A stretch of DNA of 64,000 nt from Salinisphaera orenii subsp. orenii MK-B5. Lineage in GTDB: Bacteria > Pseudomonadota > Gammaproteobacteria > Nevskiales > Salinisphaeraceae. The stretch lies in assembly GCF_003788635.1 (NCBI RefSeq), contig NZ_AYKH01000003.1, positions 62,001 to 126,000 of the forward strand, written 5' to 3'. The position numbers and the translations under genes were made by a program. The notes beneath the pieces are model-generated. The model saw only the letters and a program-made list of their open reading frames with translations. It was not told the origin of the DNA and did not search any database. Positions 17,600 to 27,792 of the stretch are shown piece by piece (the stretch's first letter is position 1; the number at the start of each line of letters is the position of its first letter).

Positions 17600-18487
17600 T
17601 CAGTGGTCGCGCCTGACGATCTCGTCGGCGATCGTAAGCAGGGGGGCGCCGGCCGCGCCGAATACGGCGAGCGCTTCGATCGCCTCGGCGTGCAGTCGGT
17701 CGGCGTAGGCGCGTGCGGCCTCCAGGCCGAGCAGGGCGGGGTAGGTCGCCTTGTCGTGGGCCGCGTCCGCACCCTGGGTCTTGCCGAGCACGGCCGTGCT
17801 GGAGTCGATGTCGAGCACGTCGTCGCGAACCTGGAAGGCCAGCCCGATGCGAGTGGCGAAGCGATCCAGCGCCGCCCGTTGCGCGGGGTCGAGATCGGGG
17901 TGGCTGTCGGCCGCCATCAGCACGCAGGCGCGCAGCAGGGCCCCGGTCTTGAGCGCATGCACGTGTTCCAGCGCGTCGCGGTCGATGGCCCGGCCCTCGC
18001 TGAGCATGTCCAGGACCTGGCCGCCCACCATGCCGCGCGAACCGACCGCCCGGGCGAGCGTGGCCAGCAGGGCGGCACGGACAGCCGGCCGCGCGTCGAG
18101 CCCCGGGTCGGTGGCCAGCACTTCGAAGGCCAGCGCCTGCAGCGCGTCGCCGGCGAGGATCGCGGTCGCCTCGTCGTAGGCGATGTGGGTGGTCGCGCGC
18201 CCGCGCCGCAGCGCGTCGTCATCCATCGCGGGCAGGTCGTCGTGGATCAGGGAATAGGCATGGATGCACTCGACGGCGACCGCGGGGGCGTCCAGGGCGG
18301 CCGGATCGAGACCCAGGACCGCGCCCGTCGCGTAGACCAGCCGCGGCCGGATGCGTTTGCCGCCGCTGAGCACGCTGTAGCGCATCGCCGCGTGCAGGCG
18401 TTCCGGCGCGGTGTCGGAGGACGGCAGAAGACGCTCGAGCGCGTCGTCGATACGCGCGGTCTGATCGGATGGGGCACTGCGGGTCAT
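17600..18487 (-). CDS. ispA: Polyprenyl diphosphate synthase, probably farnesyl diphosphate synthase
   Basis: It condenses DMAPP and IPP to geranyl and farnesyl diphosphate. From ATG 18487 it is 295 residues (E. coli IspA is 299). The first aspartate-rich motif is IHDDLPAMDDD and the second FQVRDDVLDI; GGKRIRPRL and KTGAL are the IPP and substrate-binding segments. The residues just before the first motif (CIHAYSL) fit a short-chain farnesyl-type product. It lies close to hpnG, hpnM and the mevalonate genes, so it links IPP supply to squalene/hopanoid synthesis, quinones and bactoprenol. Confidence 0.9.
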   Translation of the reverse strand: MTRSAPSDQTARIDDALERLLPSSDTAPERLHAAMRYSVLSGGKRIRPRLVYATGAVLGLDPAALDAPAVAVECIHAYSLIHDDLPAMDDDALRRGRATTHIAYDEATAILAGDALQALAFEVLATDPGLDARPAVRAALLATLARAVGSRGMVGGQVLDMLSEGRAIDRDALEHVHALKTGALLRACVLMAADSHPDLDPAQRAALDRFATRIGLAFQVRDDVLDIDSSTAVLGKTQGADAAHDKATYPALLGLEAARAYADRLHAEAIEALAVFGAAGAPLLTIADEIVRRDH

Positions 18488-18951
18488 GGCGGGCGGTGTC
18501 GGTGGCGGAGGCCGGCAGATGCGGCGCGGCGGCGTAAGCAAGCCACCGATGGTCCGGTGGCGTCAACCGGCTTTACCTCGGCCCGGTGCGATGGTGTAGT
18601 TTCGGCCCGCCGCGACGCCGGTGCACCGTTCAGCCGTCAGAGAGGATCCGCGTTCGCCATGCCCCGCATCGCCGTGCCGACCGACAGCCGGACGCCCGTG
18701 TCGATCCGACGGCCGTCATCGTTGCCCGCCCTTTGGCGCGCTGACGGGCGGCCGTGCCGGCGGGTGCTCGGGCGCGGCGTGCCAGCGCGAGCCGGCGCAA
18801 GGCGATGTGAGGGTGCGCGGTCCAGGCGAGCCGATCGGCGCCCGCGAGCCCGCCGCTGCAGCGGCCGCCCAGGGCTCGACGCCGGGGTGGCCTGTTGCGG
18901 CCGCCGTGGGGCGCGTTTCGGGCGTGGCGCTCGCGGCCGAGGATCCCTTCC
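18488..18951. other. Intergenic region between divergent ispA and hpnG
   Basis: The stretch separates divergent genes and so should contain both promoters. It is very GC-rich. I cannot pick out convincing -35/-10 pairs or a supported gene. Confidence 0.4.
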
Positions 18952-19713
18952 ATGAGCGCCGGCAGTCTGTGCGTACCGGCGCGCGCGCAGGTGAGCCGGC
19001 CCGGCATCGTCGCGGCGCTGCCGGGCGAGGTCCGGGCGATGGCGCGGCTGCGGGCGCAGGGCCGGGCGAGCCTGACCGGCGGCGCGCGGCTCGCGCTGTC
19101 GGGGCTGGGGGCGGCGCGCGCCGAGACCGCGGCGCGCGCGCTGGTCGCCGACGGGGTGGACGGGCTGGTCAGCTGGGGCTGTGCCAGCGCGCTCGTGCCG
19201 GCCCTCGCCGTCGGCGACCTGCTGCTGCCGCGCGAGATCGTGACCGCGGCCGGCCCGCGGCTGGCCGTCGATGCCGAATGGCATGCGCGCCTGACCGACC
19301 GGATCGGCGGTGGCGCCCGGCTGCGTCACGGCGCGCTCGCCGAGACCCGCGGCGTGCTCGGCAACGCGGCGAACAAGCAGGCACTGCACGCGCTGTCCAC
19401 GGCGATCGCGGCCGACCGGGAAAGCGCGGCGATCGCGGCGGTGGCCGTCGAATTCGGGCTGCCGTTCATCGTCGTGCGTGCGGTCGCCGACGATGCCGTG
19501 ATGACGGTGCCGCCGGTCGCGCGGGCGGCGCTCGACGACGACGGCGCACTGCGCCCGCTGCGGGTGCTGCGGCGGCTGGTCCGCCCGCCGGCGGGGCGTC
19601 ATGCCGAGCTGCGCGCGATCAAGCAGCTGGCCGTGGCCTTTCGCACCGCCCAGCGCACGCTCGATGCGGTCGCTCCCCTGCTGCTCGACACGGAACCAGA
19701 CGGCGATACGTGA
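18952..19713 (+). CDS. hpnG: Hopanoid-associated phosphorylase/nucleosidase HpnG
   Basis: HpnG removes adenine from adenosylhopane during synthesis of the extended hopanoid side chain. The protein is 253 residues from ATG 18952, or 240 from GTG 18991. The shorter form fits better because family members begin almost directly with the strand GIVAALPGEVRAMARL. Characteristic segments are LVSWGCASALVPALAVGDLL (purine nucleoside phosphorylase-like glycine turn) and VVRAVADDAVMTVPP. The C-terminal sequence LRRLVRPPAG also fits. No squalene-hopene cyclase or hpnH is visible in the window, so the remaining hopanoid genes must lie elsewhere. Confidence 0.8.
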   Translation: MSAGSLCVPARAQVSRPGIVAALPGEVRAMARLRAQGRASLTGGARLALSGLGAARAETAARALVADGVDGLVSWGCASALVPALAVGDLLLPREIVTAAGPRLAVDAEWHARLTDRIGGGARLRHGALAETRGVLGNAANKQALHALSTAIAADRESAAIAAVAVEFGLPFIVVRAVADDAVMTVPPVARAALDDDGALRPLRVLRRLVRPPAGRHAELRAIKQLAVAFRTAQRTLDAVAPLLLDTEPDGDT

Positions 19714-19989
19714 GGCCGCGTCTCAGGAATGGCGCCGTGACGGAGCCGCCCCGGCTTGCGCTGTCGTTCGCCGCGGGTATCGTTGGCGCGTCATGCAGGA
19801 TGCAGCAGCAACGAAAGCGGCGGCCGGCGCGGCACCTTCCCAAAGGACCGGGCGAGCGCCGTGCCCGCCCGGCGCCGGCCTGAGCTCGCCGGTGGGGCCG
19901 GCACGGCACGCATCGCCCGTCGAGCGCGGGCGGACGCCGCCCACGAGTGCTGCGATACGCCTTCCGATTGTCCAGAAAGCAGGTGTCAC

Positions 19990-21135
19990 ATGATCCAGGC
20001 AAGCGACTTCATCGACCGTATCGGCGCCCACGGCTATGACTTTTTCGCCGCCGGCCCGTGCGCGTCCTTCACGCCGTTGGTCGATACCGTGATCGACGCT
20101 CCGGGGCTCGATTACCTCGCGGTCGCCAACGAGGGCGACGCGGTCGCGGCGGCGGCCGGCCACGCGCTGGCCGGCCGCCGCGCCGTGGCGCTGATGTCGG
20201 ATGCGGGCCTGGGCAATGCGGTGTCACCGCTTGCCGCGCTGACCTGGGCGTTCGGCCTGCCGATGCTGCTGGTGGTGTCGTGGCAGGGCGCCGACGGCGA
20301 CGAGCCGCAGCCGGCGTTGCTGGGCCGTATCACGCCCGATCTGCTCGACAGGCTGGAGATCGCCTGGGAGCGTCTGCCGGAGGACGCCGGGGATCTGGAA
20401 GCCGTGCTCACGCGCGCCGAGGCGCATATGGCCGAGACCGGGCGGCCCTACGCGCTGATCGCGGGCGGGCGAACCTTCACGCCGGCCGAGGCCGGCCAGG
20501 CGCAGGCGCCGAGTCAGAGCCGCGGCGCCATCACGTTCCGGCCCGCGCCCCGGCGCACGCCGCGGGTGACCCGGCGCGACGCGCTGCGGCGGCTGGTCGG
20601 GCGCACCGACGAGACGACCGACGTGATCATCACCGGCAGCGATCATGCGGGCCGCGATCTGCACGCCCTGGCGGATCGGCCCAACCATTTCTATCTGCCC
20701 GATGCCGCGGCCCGGCCGTCCATGCTGGGTCTCGGGCTGGCGCTGGCGCGGCCCGATCTGACCGTGATCGTGATCGAGGGGGACGGCGGCGCGCTCACCT
20801 ACATGGGTGCGATGGCGACGCTGGGTGCCTACGGACCGAGCAATCTCTGCCAGCTGCTGCTGGACAACGGTTGCTACGAATCCGCCGGCGGTCAGGCCAC
20901 GGTCTCCGCCGGTCTGTCGTTCGCCGCGATCGCCGCGGCCACCGGTTATCGCACGACCTACGAGGGCCACGACATCAATCTCGTCGACCGCGTGCTCGAG
21001 GGCAGTTCGCGCGGGCCGGCGTTCTCCCACCTGCATATCGTGGCCGACGGCGAGACCGGCGCGCTCCCGCGACCGCCGCTGGCACCGAGCGACCTGCGCG
21101 CCCGTTTCATGCGTCATATCGGCGCGCTCGGCTGA
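19990..21135 (+). CDS. ThDP-dependent decarboxylase of the phosphonopyruvate/sulfopyruvate decarboxylase family
   Basis: This 381-residue protein carries both thiamine-diphosphate domains in one chain, like AepY/Ppd. The N-terminal pyrimidine-binding domain has GPCASFTPL and the activating Glu in ANEGDAVAAAAGHAL (about residue 43). The C-terminal diphosphate-binding domain has GDGGALTYMGAMATLGAYG closed by LLLDNG, matching the GDG...N motif. Phosphonopyruvate decarboxylase makes phosphonoacetaldehyde, but no PEP mutase or phosphonate transaminase is near. Instead it sits between hpnG and hpnM, 276 bases after hpnG on the same strand. A different 2-oxo acid substrate, possibly tied to hopanoid or isoprenoid metabolism, is an inference only. 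Upstream in-frame codons to 19756 look non-coding. Confidence 0.78.
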   Translation: MIQASDFIDRIGAHGYDFFAAGPCASFTPLVDTVIDAPGLDYLAVANEGDAVAAAAGHALAGRRAVALMSDAGLGNAVSPLAALTWAFGLPMLLVVSWQGADGDEPQPALLGRITPDLLDRLEIAWERLPEDAGDLEAVLTRAEAHMAETGRPYALIAGGRTFTPAEAGQAQAPSQSRGAITFRPAPRRTPRVTRRDALRRLVGRTDETTDVIITGSDHAGRDLHALADRPNHFYLPDAAARPSMLGLGLALARPDLTVIVIEGDGGALTYMGAMATLGAYGPSNLCQLLLDNGCYESAGGQATVSAGLSFAAIAAATGYRTTYEGHDINLVDRVLEGSSRGPAFSHLHIVADGETGALPRPPLAPSDLRARFMRHIGALG

Positions 21136-21665
21136 GCCGGTTTTACAACCCGGCCCGGGCCGGCGATCGCGCCCTGGTCCGGGTGAGCCGTGCGACCGGT
21201 CGGGTCGCACAGTCCCTATCCGGCGATGGTCCCCCTCGGGCCCGCGCGGCCGTGGCTGTCGGTGGCCGGCTGGGCGCGAACCGCGTATCCGGGGCGTCCT
21301 GGGTATGACCGTCAGCTCGGTCGCGACAGCCTGCGGGTAGCGGGCATCGGCCCGGATGGCCACGCCGGTGCTTCGCCCATTGGCGGCGCTGTTCAGGCCG
21401 CTGATCGTGTTGGTTGTCCGGCCTCCGGATGCCGCGAACCGGTCTTCTAGCGACGTTGCCCGGCGCTGATCCGACGCGCCGCCGCCCGGACGCGATGATC
21501 GTTCGTGTCGTGACCCGCCTCGACGGATGCCGATCCGGTTTTGCGAGGTCCGGCGAGCGCGGCGGCCGATGACGATTCGATGAACGATCGCGCGGCCGCC
21601 GAACTGTCGGGCCGCCGCCGTGGTCCGACTTCAGCGAGCTGGCATTCCTGGCGGAGAGCGAAACG
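21136..21665. other. Gene-free stretch before hpnM
   Basis: I see no supported gene, repeat or RNA here. Long open frames on both strands are explained by high GC. It should contain the hpnM promoter unless hpnM is read through from upstream. Confidence 0.4.
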
Positions 21666-22292
21666 ATGCAAGGACTCAAGCAGACCGTGATCTGTGTGGT
21701 GGCGACCCTGGTGATCTGCGCCTGCATCGGCGTCTGGACGGTGGCCGCGGCCGAACCCGCGCGGGCGACGGTCGAGCGCGTCAACAGTCGTGTCCTGATC
21801 GTGATGAAGCAGGCCGAGGAACTGGGTTTTGCCGGCCGCTACCGCGAGCTGGCCTCGACCATCGAGGACCACTTCGATATCGAGCGCCTCGCCCGCCGCA
21901 CGCTGGGCAAGCAGTGGCCTGCCCTCGATGCCGCGCAGCAGGCCACCTGGGTGGACCAGTTCGGCAGGTATCTCATCCGCGCCTACGCCCAGCGTTTCGA
22001 CCGCGACGGCGGCCGGCACTTCGAGATCACTGGCGCACGCGACGTCGATCGCGGCCGTCGCCAGGTCGAGGTCGCACTCGTCGGCGATGACGGCGAACGC
22101 ACGCCCATCCGCTATGTGCTGGCCAACCGGGGCGGGGACTGGCGGATCGTCGATATCACCGGCCGCTTCGCCGAGACGCTGGGTCTCGATTCGGATCGCC
22201 GGGCCGCCGCCGTGCGCGAACACGGCGCCGCGGCGTTTCTCGATCGTTTCGAGCGACGCCTCGAGGCCGGCCCGGAACTGCCGCAGGCCTAG
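21666..22292 (+). CDS. hpnM: MlaC/Ttg2-family exported protein, HpnM-like
   Basis: This 208-residue protein has an N-terminal signal segment (VICVVATLVICACIGVWTV, cleavage after about residue 30). It carries the MlaC/toluene-tolerance fold pattern: a leading helix VNSRVLIVMKQ, then FDIERLARRTLGKQWPALD, FGRYLIRAYAQRF and WRIVDITGR. MlaC proteins shuttle phospholipid across the periplasm; the HpnM branch is linked to hopanoid-producing bacteria. Assignment to HpnM rather than a generic MlaC rests on the nearby hpnG and ispA. No mlaABDEF genes accompany it. Confidence 0.7.
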   Translation: MQGLKQTVICVVATLVICACIGVWTVAAAEPARATVERVNSRVLIVMKQAEELGFAGRYRELASTIEDHFDIERLARRTLGKQWPALDAAQQATWVDQFGRYLIRAYAQRFDRDGGRHFEITGARDVDRGRRQVEVALVGDDGERTPIRYVLANRGGDWRIVDITGRFAETLGLDSDRRAAAVREHGAAAFLDRFERRLEAGPELPQA

Positions 22293-22717
22293 GCGGGCCG
22301 CTGGGCCTGCGGGAATCGTGCGGCTGGCCTGGCGCCCGGCGCGTCGCAAGGCGATGTGAGACCGGCTGCCGACAGATCACGGCTGCGCGGCCGTGAGCGT
22401 CCGCACGGGGTGGAGCACCCTCTCGTCGGATGATTGTGTTCAATAGCGAGGCGCCATTCAGTGCTGGCGACGCCGTGAGGGCGTGTCGCGGCGTGTGCCG
22501 GGTCGGAGGATTGATCGCCCGGGCCCGGCGACGACGTCGAAGCGTGCTGAAAGACCATCGGCGGAGCGGGCATCCGCCGCAGGTCGGGAATGGGCGTCGC
22601 GCGATCGTGCCGCGGGTGCATCGACCGGCGATGCGGTGCATCGTGGCCGGCCCAGGGCCGGACATGTCGCTCGCCGCGGGTGACGCCCGCTCGGTGAACG
22701 GGGCGTGGCAGCCGCGA
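22293..22717. other. Gene-free stretch between convergent hpnM and idi
   Basis: The two genes converge here. I find no convincing terminator with a T tract, no gene and no repeat. Confidence 0.4.
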
Positions 22718-23308
22718 TCAGCGCGCGGCGAGCGCCTCGACGGTGTCCCAGTGCGCGGCCCGGATGCGCGGCCATTCCATCTTGAGCCAGGGGGTGTAGC
22801 GTTCCGGGTGCGCGGCCAGTTCGGCGTCGAGCGTGTCGGGTGCGACCGGACGGCAGGCCGAGATCTCGTTGGGATTGACCGAGACCGGCGCGTCCGAGCG
22901 CGCGGCGTAGACCGAACACATCTCGTGCTCGGAGCCGGCCTCGCCGAAGCGGGCGTGATACTCGAAGCGATAGAGAAAGCTCAGCCGGGCGTCCACGCCC
23001 AGCTCCTCGCGCAGGCGGCGCACGGCCGCCATGTCCACGCTCTCGCCGCGGCGCGGATGGCTGCAGCAGCTGTTGGACCAGTAGCCGCCCCAGAGTTGCT
23101 TGCCGTCCGCGCGCCGCTGCAGCAGCGTGTTGCCGTTACCGTCGAACAGGAAGATCGAGAACGCGCGGTGCAGCACGCCTTCGCCGATGTGGGCCTCGGC
23201 CTTGGGCATGTGGCCGAGGACATTGTCGTCGGAGTCGACCACGATGAGCGGCTCGTCGTCGAAGGAGACGACCGGGGCCGCGGCGCTGGCGTCGATTTCC
23301 GGTCTCAT
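22718..23308 (-). CDS. idi: Isopentenyl-diphosphate delta-isomerase, type I
   Basis: Idi interconverts IPP and DMAPP; it is essential with the mevalonate route because that route yields only IPP. The 196-residue protein is a type I (Nudix-fold, metal-dependent) enzyme. It has the catalytic Cys in SNSCCSHPRRGE and the catalytic Glu in GSEHEMCSVY. HRAFSIFLFDGNGNTLLQRR is the usual beta-strand region before the Nudix-like helix. It starts 9 bases after the reductase-kinase stop and closes the mevalonate operon on the minus strand. Confidence 0.94.
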   Translation of the reverse strand: MRPEIDASAAAPVVSFDDEPLIVVDSDDNVLGHMPKAEAHIGEGVLHRAFSIFLFDGNGNTLLQRRADGKQLWGGYWSNSCCSHPRRGESVDMAAVRRLREELGVDARLSFLYRFEYHARFGEAGSEHEMCSVYAARSDAPVSVNPNEISACRPVAPDTLDAELAAHPERYTPWLKMEWPRIRAAHWDTVEALAAR

Positions 23309-23317
23309 GGCGGCAGC

Positions 23318-25618
23318 CTAGCGAATCTCGGTGATGAAGGTATTGTAGCCGGCCGCGCGCATGGCCGAGGCGATGGACTCGGTGCGGTCGGCCTCGGCGA
23401 CCGCGATCATGGCGCCGCCACCGCCGCCGCCGGTGAGCTTGGCGCCCAGCGCGCCGTTACGACGCGCGATCTGGACCAGATCCTCGATCTCGCGCGACGA
23501 GACCTGGAGGGCGTTGAGCAGGCCCTGGTCGATGTTCATGAGCTCGCCGAGTTCGGCGAGATCGCCCTTGCGCAACGCCTCGACCCCGGCCAGGGCGAGT
23601 TCGTCGATCTGCGAGAAAATGCTTTCGTAGCGCTGCGGGTTGTTCTGCCAGGCCGTGCGCACGTGGCCCACCGTCTGCATCGTCAGCGTGGCCACGCCGG
23701 ACAGACCGATGACGATGGGCACCGGCCGCGGCGTGGCGAGATCGCGGATGTCGGGCCGGGCCCGGGCGCTGTCCTTGCGGAACAGGATCGGGCGGCCGAA
23801 GGTGGCCAGTGTGTTGTCGATGCCCGAGGGCGTGCCGTGGGCGATCTTCTCGCAGTCGAAAGCGAGATTGGAGATCTCGCGTTCGCTGATCTCGACCGCG
23901 AAGCAGCGCGCCATCGCCCGGATCACGGCCACGGCGAGCGCGGCCGAGGCGCCCAGCCCGTTCGCGCGCGGCACCCGCGGGAAGACCTCGATGCGCATCG
24001 CCCGGTCGGCCACGCCGAGGCGTTCGGCGATCAGCGAGATCGAGGCGTGCAGGGAGCTGATCGCCGGCTCCGGTTCGGACAGGCGCATCTCCACGCCCCA
24101 GCGCGGGATCATCAGGTCGATGTGGTCCCGCTGGGGTTTGACCTCGGCGCGGATGTCCAGCGGGATGGGGGCCGCGATCGCATGCCGGCCGTAGACCACC
24201 GAATGCTCGCCGAGCAGGATGATCTTGCCGTAGCCGATGTCGCCGGCGGATTCGCCGTGCGCCACGGTCTCGCCGCCGTCGGTGGCGGGCGTCGCGGCCG
24301 GGGCGCCGGCCTCGAGTTCGGCGATGATCTCGCGCGCCCGCCAGACCTTGATGTCGCCGCCGGCGATCAGGCGGTCGACCACGTCCTCGAAGCGGGCCTC
24401 GCTCGCGCCCGCGGCCATCGCCACGCTGCGGGCGTGCAGGGTCATGTGGCCGCGCTGGATGCCGTGCGTCGACAGCGCCTTGATCGCGGCCAGGTTCTGG
24501 GCGAGCCCGACCGCGCCCATGACTTCGGCGAGTTCGGCCGCCGAGTACACGCCGAGCACGCGATGCGCGATGCGCACCGCCTGGTTGGACTCGACCTGGC
24601 CGCCGACGGTGCCGATCTTGAGCGGCACGTCGAGCTCGCCGACCAGGTCGCCGTCGACGTTGGCGTACCAGCGGGTCAGCGAGCTGTAGCGCCCGGTGCG
24701 CGCGGCATAGGCATGGGCGGCGGCCTCGATCGCGCGCCAGTCGTTGCCGGTCGCGATCGCCACGGCGTCGATGCCGTTCATGATGCCCTTGTTGTGCGTG
24801 GTCGCGCGGTACGGGTCGACCTCGGCGAATTCGTTGGCGAGGATGATGCCGTCGCGCACCTGCTCGCCGGAATAGTCGCCCGCGGCGAGCTGGCGTGTGG
24901 GAATGGTGGCCCGGGCGCGCACCAGCGCGCGGTCGGTCAGGTTCGACAGGATGCGCAGGAAGACCCGCCCGCCGGAGATCTTCTCGACCAGCGGGGCCGC
25001 GCCCTCGCACATCGTGTTGACGAGGTTCGCGCCCATGGCATCGCGGGTGTCGACCAGCAGATGCACCACCAGCATCTCGCCGTGGTTCGCGGTGCTGCCG
25101 TGGGTGAGCACCTCGATGTCGCAGGCGCCGCCGCCGCGGGCGACCATGTTCGGATGCAGGCTGTTGGCGAGGTTGAGGATCTCCTCGCGCGCCTGCAGCA
25201 GGGCCTGGCGGGCGTGGGCGGCATGCGGCACGTTCACGATCTGGATCTGGCCGATCAGCAGCGGCCGGTCGGCGACGCTCTCGAAACCGCCCGCCGCGCG
25301 CACCAGCTTGGCCGCGGAGCTGACCGCGGCGATGATCGAGGGTTCCTCGACCACCATGGGCACGAGATAGTCGCGGCCGTTGACCCGGAAGTTCAGCCCC
25401 AGACCCATCGGCAGGCCGAAGGCGCCGATGACGTTCTCGATCAGGCGATCGGCCTTGTCGGCATCCAGCAGGTGGGTGCCGTCCATGAGCATGTCGTATT
25501 CCGTTTCGCTGATCACCTCGCGCTCGAGCAGCACCCGCAGCCGATTGGCCACCGAGAACTTGTAGAACGCCGGAATCCGGGAATGGCTCATGACGCGGCT
25601 GTCGTGGTCGTTGCTCAA
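23318..25618 (-). CDS. HMG-CoA reductase (class II) fused to mevalonate kinase
   Basis: One uninterrupted 766-residue frame carries two successive enzymes. Residues about 10-435 are a class II HMG-CoA reductase, with SRIPAFYKFS at the start and catalytic residues by alignment to P. mevalonii: Glu in VEEPSI (91-92), Lys277 in THNKG, Asp293 and His391. A linker rich in A/P/T/G spans about 436-460. Residues 461-766 are a GHMP-fold mevalonate kinase: GKIILLGEHSVVYG (464-477), GLGASAA (554-560), HGTPSGIDN, and TGGGGGG (729-735). The fusion would perform HMG-CoA to mevalonate to phosphomevalonate. The start is TTG 25618, coupled as TTGA to the upstream kinase gene, or ATG 25591; both precede the family's conserved N-terminus. 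Confidence 0.93.
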   Translation of the reverse strand: MSNDHDSRVMSHSRIPAFYKFSVANRLRVLLEREVISETEYDMLMDGTHLLDADKADRLIENVIGAFGLPMGLGLNFRVNGRDYLVPMVVEEPSIIAAVSSAAKLVRAAGGFESVADRPLLIGQIQIVNVPHAAHARQALLQAREEILNLANSLHPNMVARGGGACDIEVLTHGSTANHGEMLVVHLLVDTRDAMGANLVNTMCEGAAPLVEKISGGRVFLRILSNLTDRALVRARATIPTRQLAAGDYSGEQVRDGIILANEFAEVDPYRATTHNKGIMNGIDAVAIATGNDWRAIEAAAHAYAARTGRYSSLTRWYANVDGDLVGELDVPLKIGTVGGQVESNQAVRIAHRVLGVYSAAELAEVMGAVGLAQNLAAIKALSTHGIQRGHMTLHARSVAMAAGASEARFEDVVDRLIAGGDIKVWRAREIIAELEAGAPAATPATDGGETVAHGESAGDIGYGKIILLGEHSVVYGRHAIAAPIPLDIRAEVKPQRDHIDLMIPRWGVEMRLSEPEPAISSLHASISLIAERLGVADRAMRIEVFPRVPRANGLGASAALAVAVIRAMARCFAVEISEREISNLAFDCEKIAHGTPSGIDNTLATFGRPILFRKDSARARPDIRDLATPRPVPIVIGLSGVATLTMQTVGHVRTAWQNNPQRYESIFSQIDELALAGVEALRKGDLAELGELMNIDQGLLNALQVSSREIEDLVQIARRNGALGAKLTGGGGGGAMIAVAEADRTESIASAMRAAGYNTFITEIR

Positions 25619-26650
25619 TACAGTAGTCTAGCGCGGGCGTCTGCGGTGGCGCTCTCGATGCGCACCCCGGGTGCACCGAAGGCCATCGGCACGATCTGCG
25701 CGCCGGTCTCGGCGAATGCCTCGCACACACGCCGGTCGTCCTCGCCGCGGTGCACGAACACCAGCCCGACGTCGCCACCGCCCGCGCCGGAGGTCTTGAA
25801 CACGGCATTGTAGCGCGCCGCGAGCGTGTGGAGTGTCTCGTGGTGCGGTTCGACGATGCCCGCGTCCGCGCCGTGGTCGAGTGCCCGCAGTGCCTGATGA
25901 TAGGCCTCGGCCAGACGCAGGAAGCGCGCGTCCTCGGCCAGCGCATGCTGCGCCTCGTCGGCCAGCGCCGACAGCCGCGCGATGGCCGCGGCGTGGGCGT
26001 CGGGGTCGTGCTGCGCGTAGGCGCGCACCCGTGCAACCAGATCGGCGGTGCGTGCGCCGGTGCCGGTGATCACGATCCGCAGCACGAGCGAGGCCGGCCA
26101 GCTCAGGGGTGTGGGCGGGCGGTCGCGGGTGTAGCTGATCAGGCCGCCGTACACGGCGGCGGCGACGTCGCCGCCGCTGCCGGCGCCGTTCTGGGCGCGC
26201 CGGTGCGCGTCGATCGCCAGCCGCGCGAGCGCGTCGGTCGGGAGCGCTGCGCCCGCGGCGTGGGCCAGTGCGCGGGTGAGCGCGGCCGCGACCGCAGCGC
26301 TCGAGCCCAGGCCCAGCTTGTGGCCGTCGCGGGCGAAATCGTGGCTGTCGATGGTGACCGCCTGCGGGCCGGGCAGGCCGATGTGCTCGGCGATGTGGGC
26401 GCGCACGGCGTCGAACACGGCCAGCCGGGTCCGGGTGCGGTCGTCGATGTCCGCCGGCAGGCAGGCATCGGCCGCGAGCGTGATCCCCTCTAGGCCGAGG
26501 TTGGGGGCGCTGATCCGCCACCGCGCGCTCGGCGCGAGGGTGACCCGTACGCGCCGGTCGACGGCGGTCAGCAGGGCCGGCGCGCCGTCGAGGACCGCGT
26601 ACTCGCCAATCAGGAACAGCTTGCCCGGCGCCGAGACCGTCAGCGGCGCG

Positions 26651-26658
<8 letters not shown>
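25615..26658 (-). CDS. Phosphomevalonate kinase (GHMP family)
   Basis: It converts mevalonate 5-phosphate to the diphosphate. From ATG 26658 it has 347 residues. GHMP motifs are SAPGKLFLIGEYAVLDG near the N-terminus, KLGLGSSAAVAAALT in the middle and SGAGGGDVGLVF near the C-terminus. The N-terminal motif and length fit the bacterial phosphomevalonate kinase branch better than mevalonate kinase, and the other two GHMP steps are accounted for by neighbours. It overlaps the decarboxylase gene by 8 bases upstream and the reductase-kinase start by 4 bases downstream, so the operon is tightly coupled. Confidence 0.9.
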
Positions 26659-27637
<979 letters not shown>

Positions 27638-27792
27638 CGACGCGTGTGGGGGCTCGGTCGCAGGCCGTGCAGCATACGACAAACCCCGCCATGACGGCAG
27701 GGGCGGATCGCGTTACAGGGTGCAGCATTTGCTAGCATGCCCGCCTGAACTGCGCTGCCGGTGTCCGCTGTGTGCCGGCCGAAACCGTGAGT

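Noticed and set aside
22430-25813. Very long plus-strand open frame (over 1100 codons) antisense to idi and the reductase-kinase gene
   Set aside because: It is the antisense shadow of GC-rich codons; the translation is His/Arg/Gly/Ala-rich with no domain, while the minus strand has complete enzymes.
27638-27792. Promoter for HMG-CoA synthase (TTACAG and TAGCAT at 27713-27738)
   Set aside because: The spacer is only 14 bases and both hexamers are weak, so it is not supportable.
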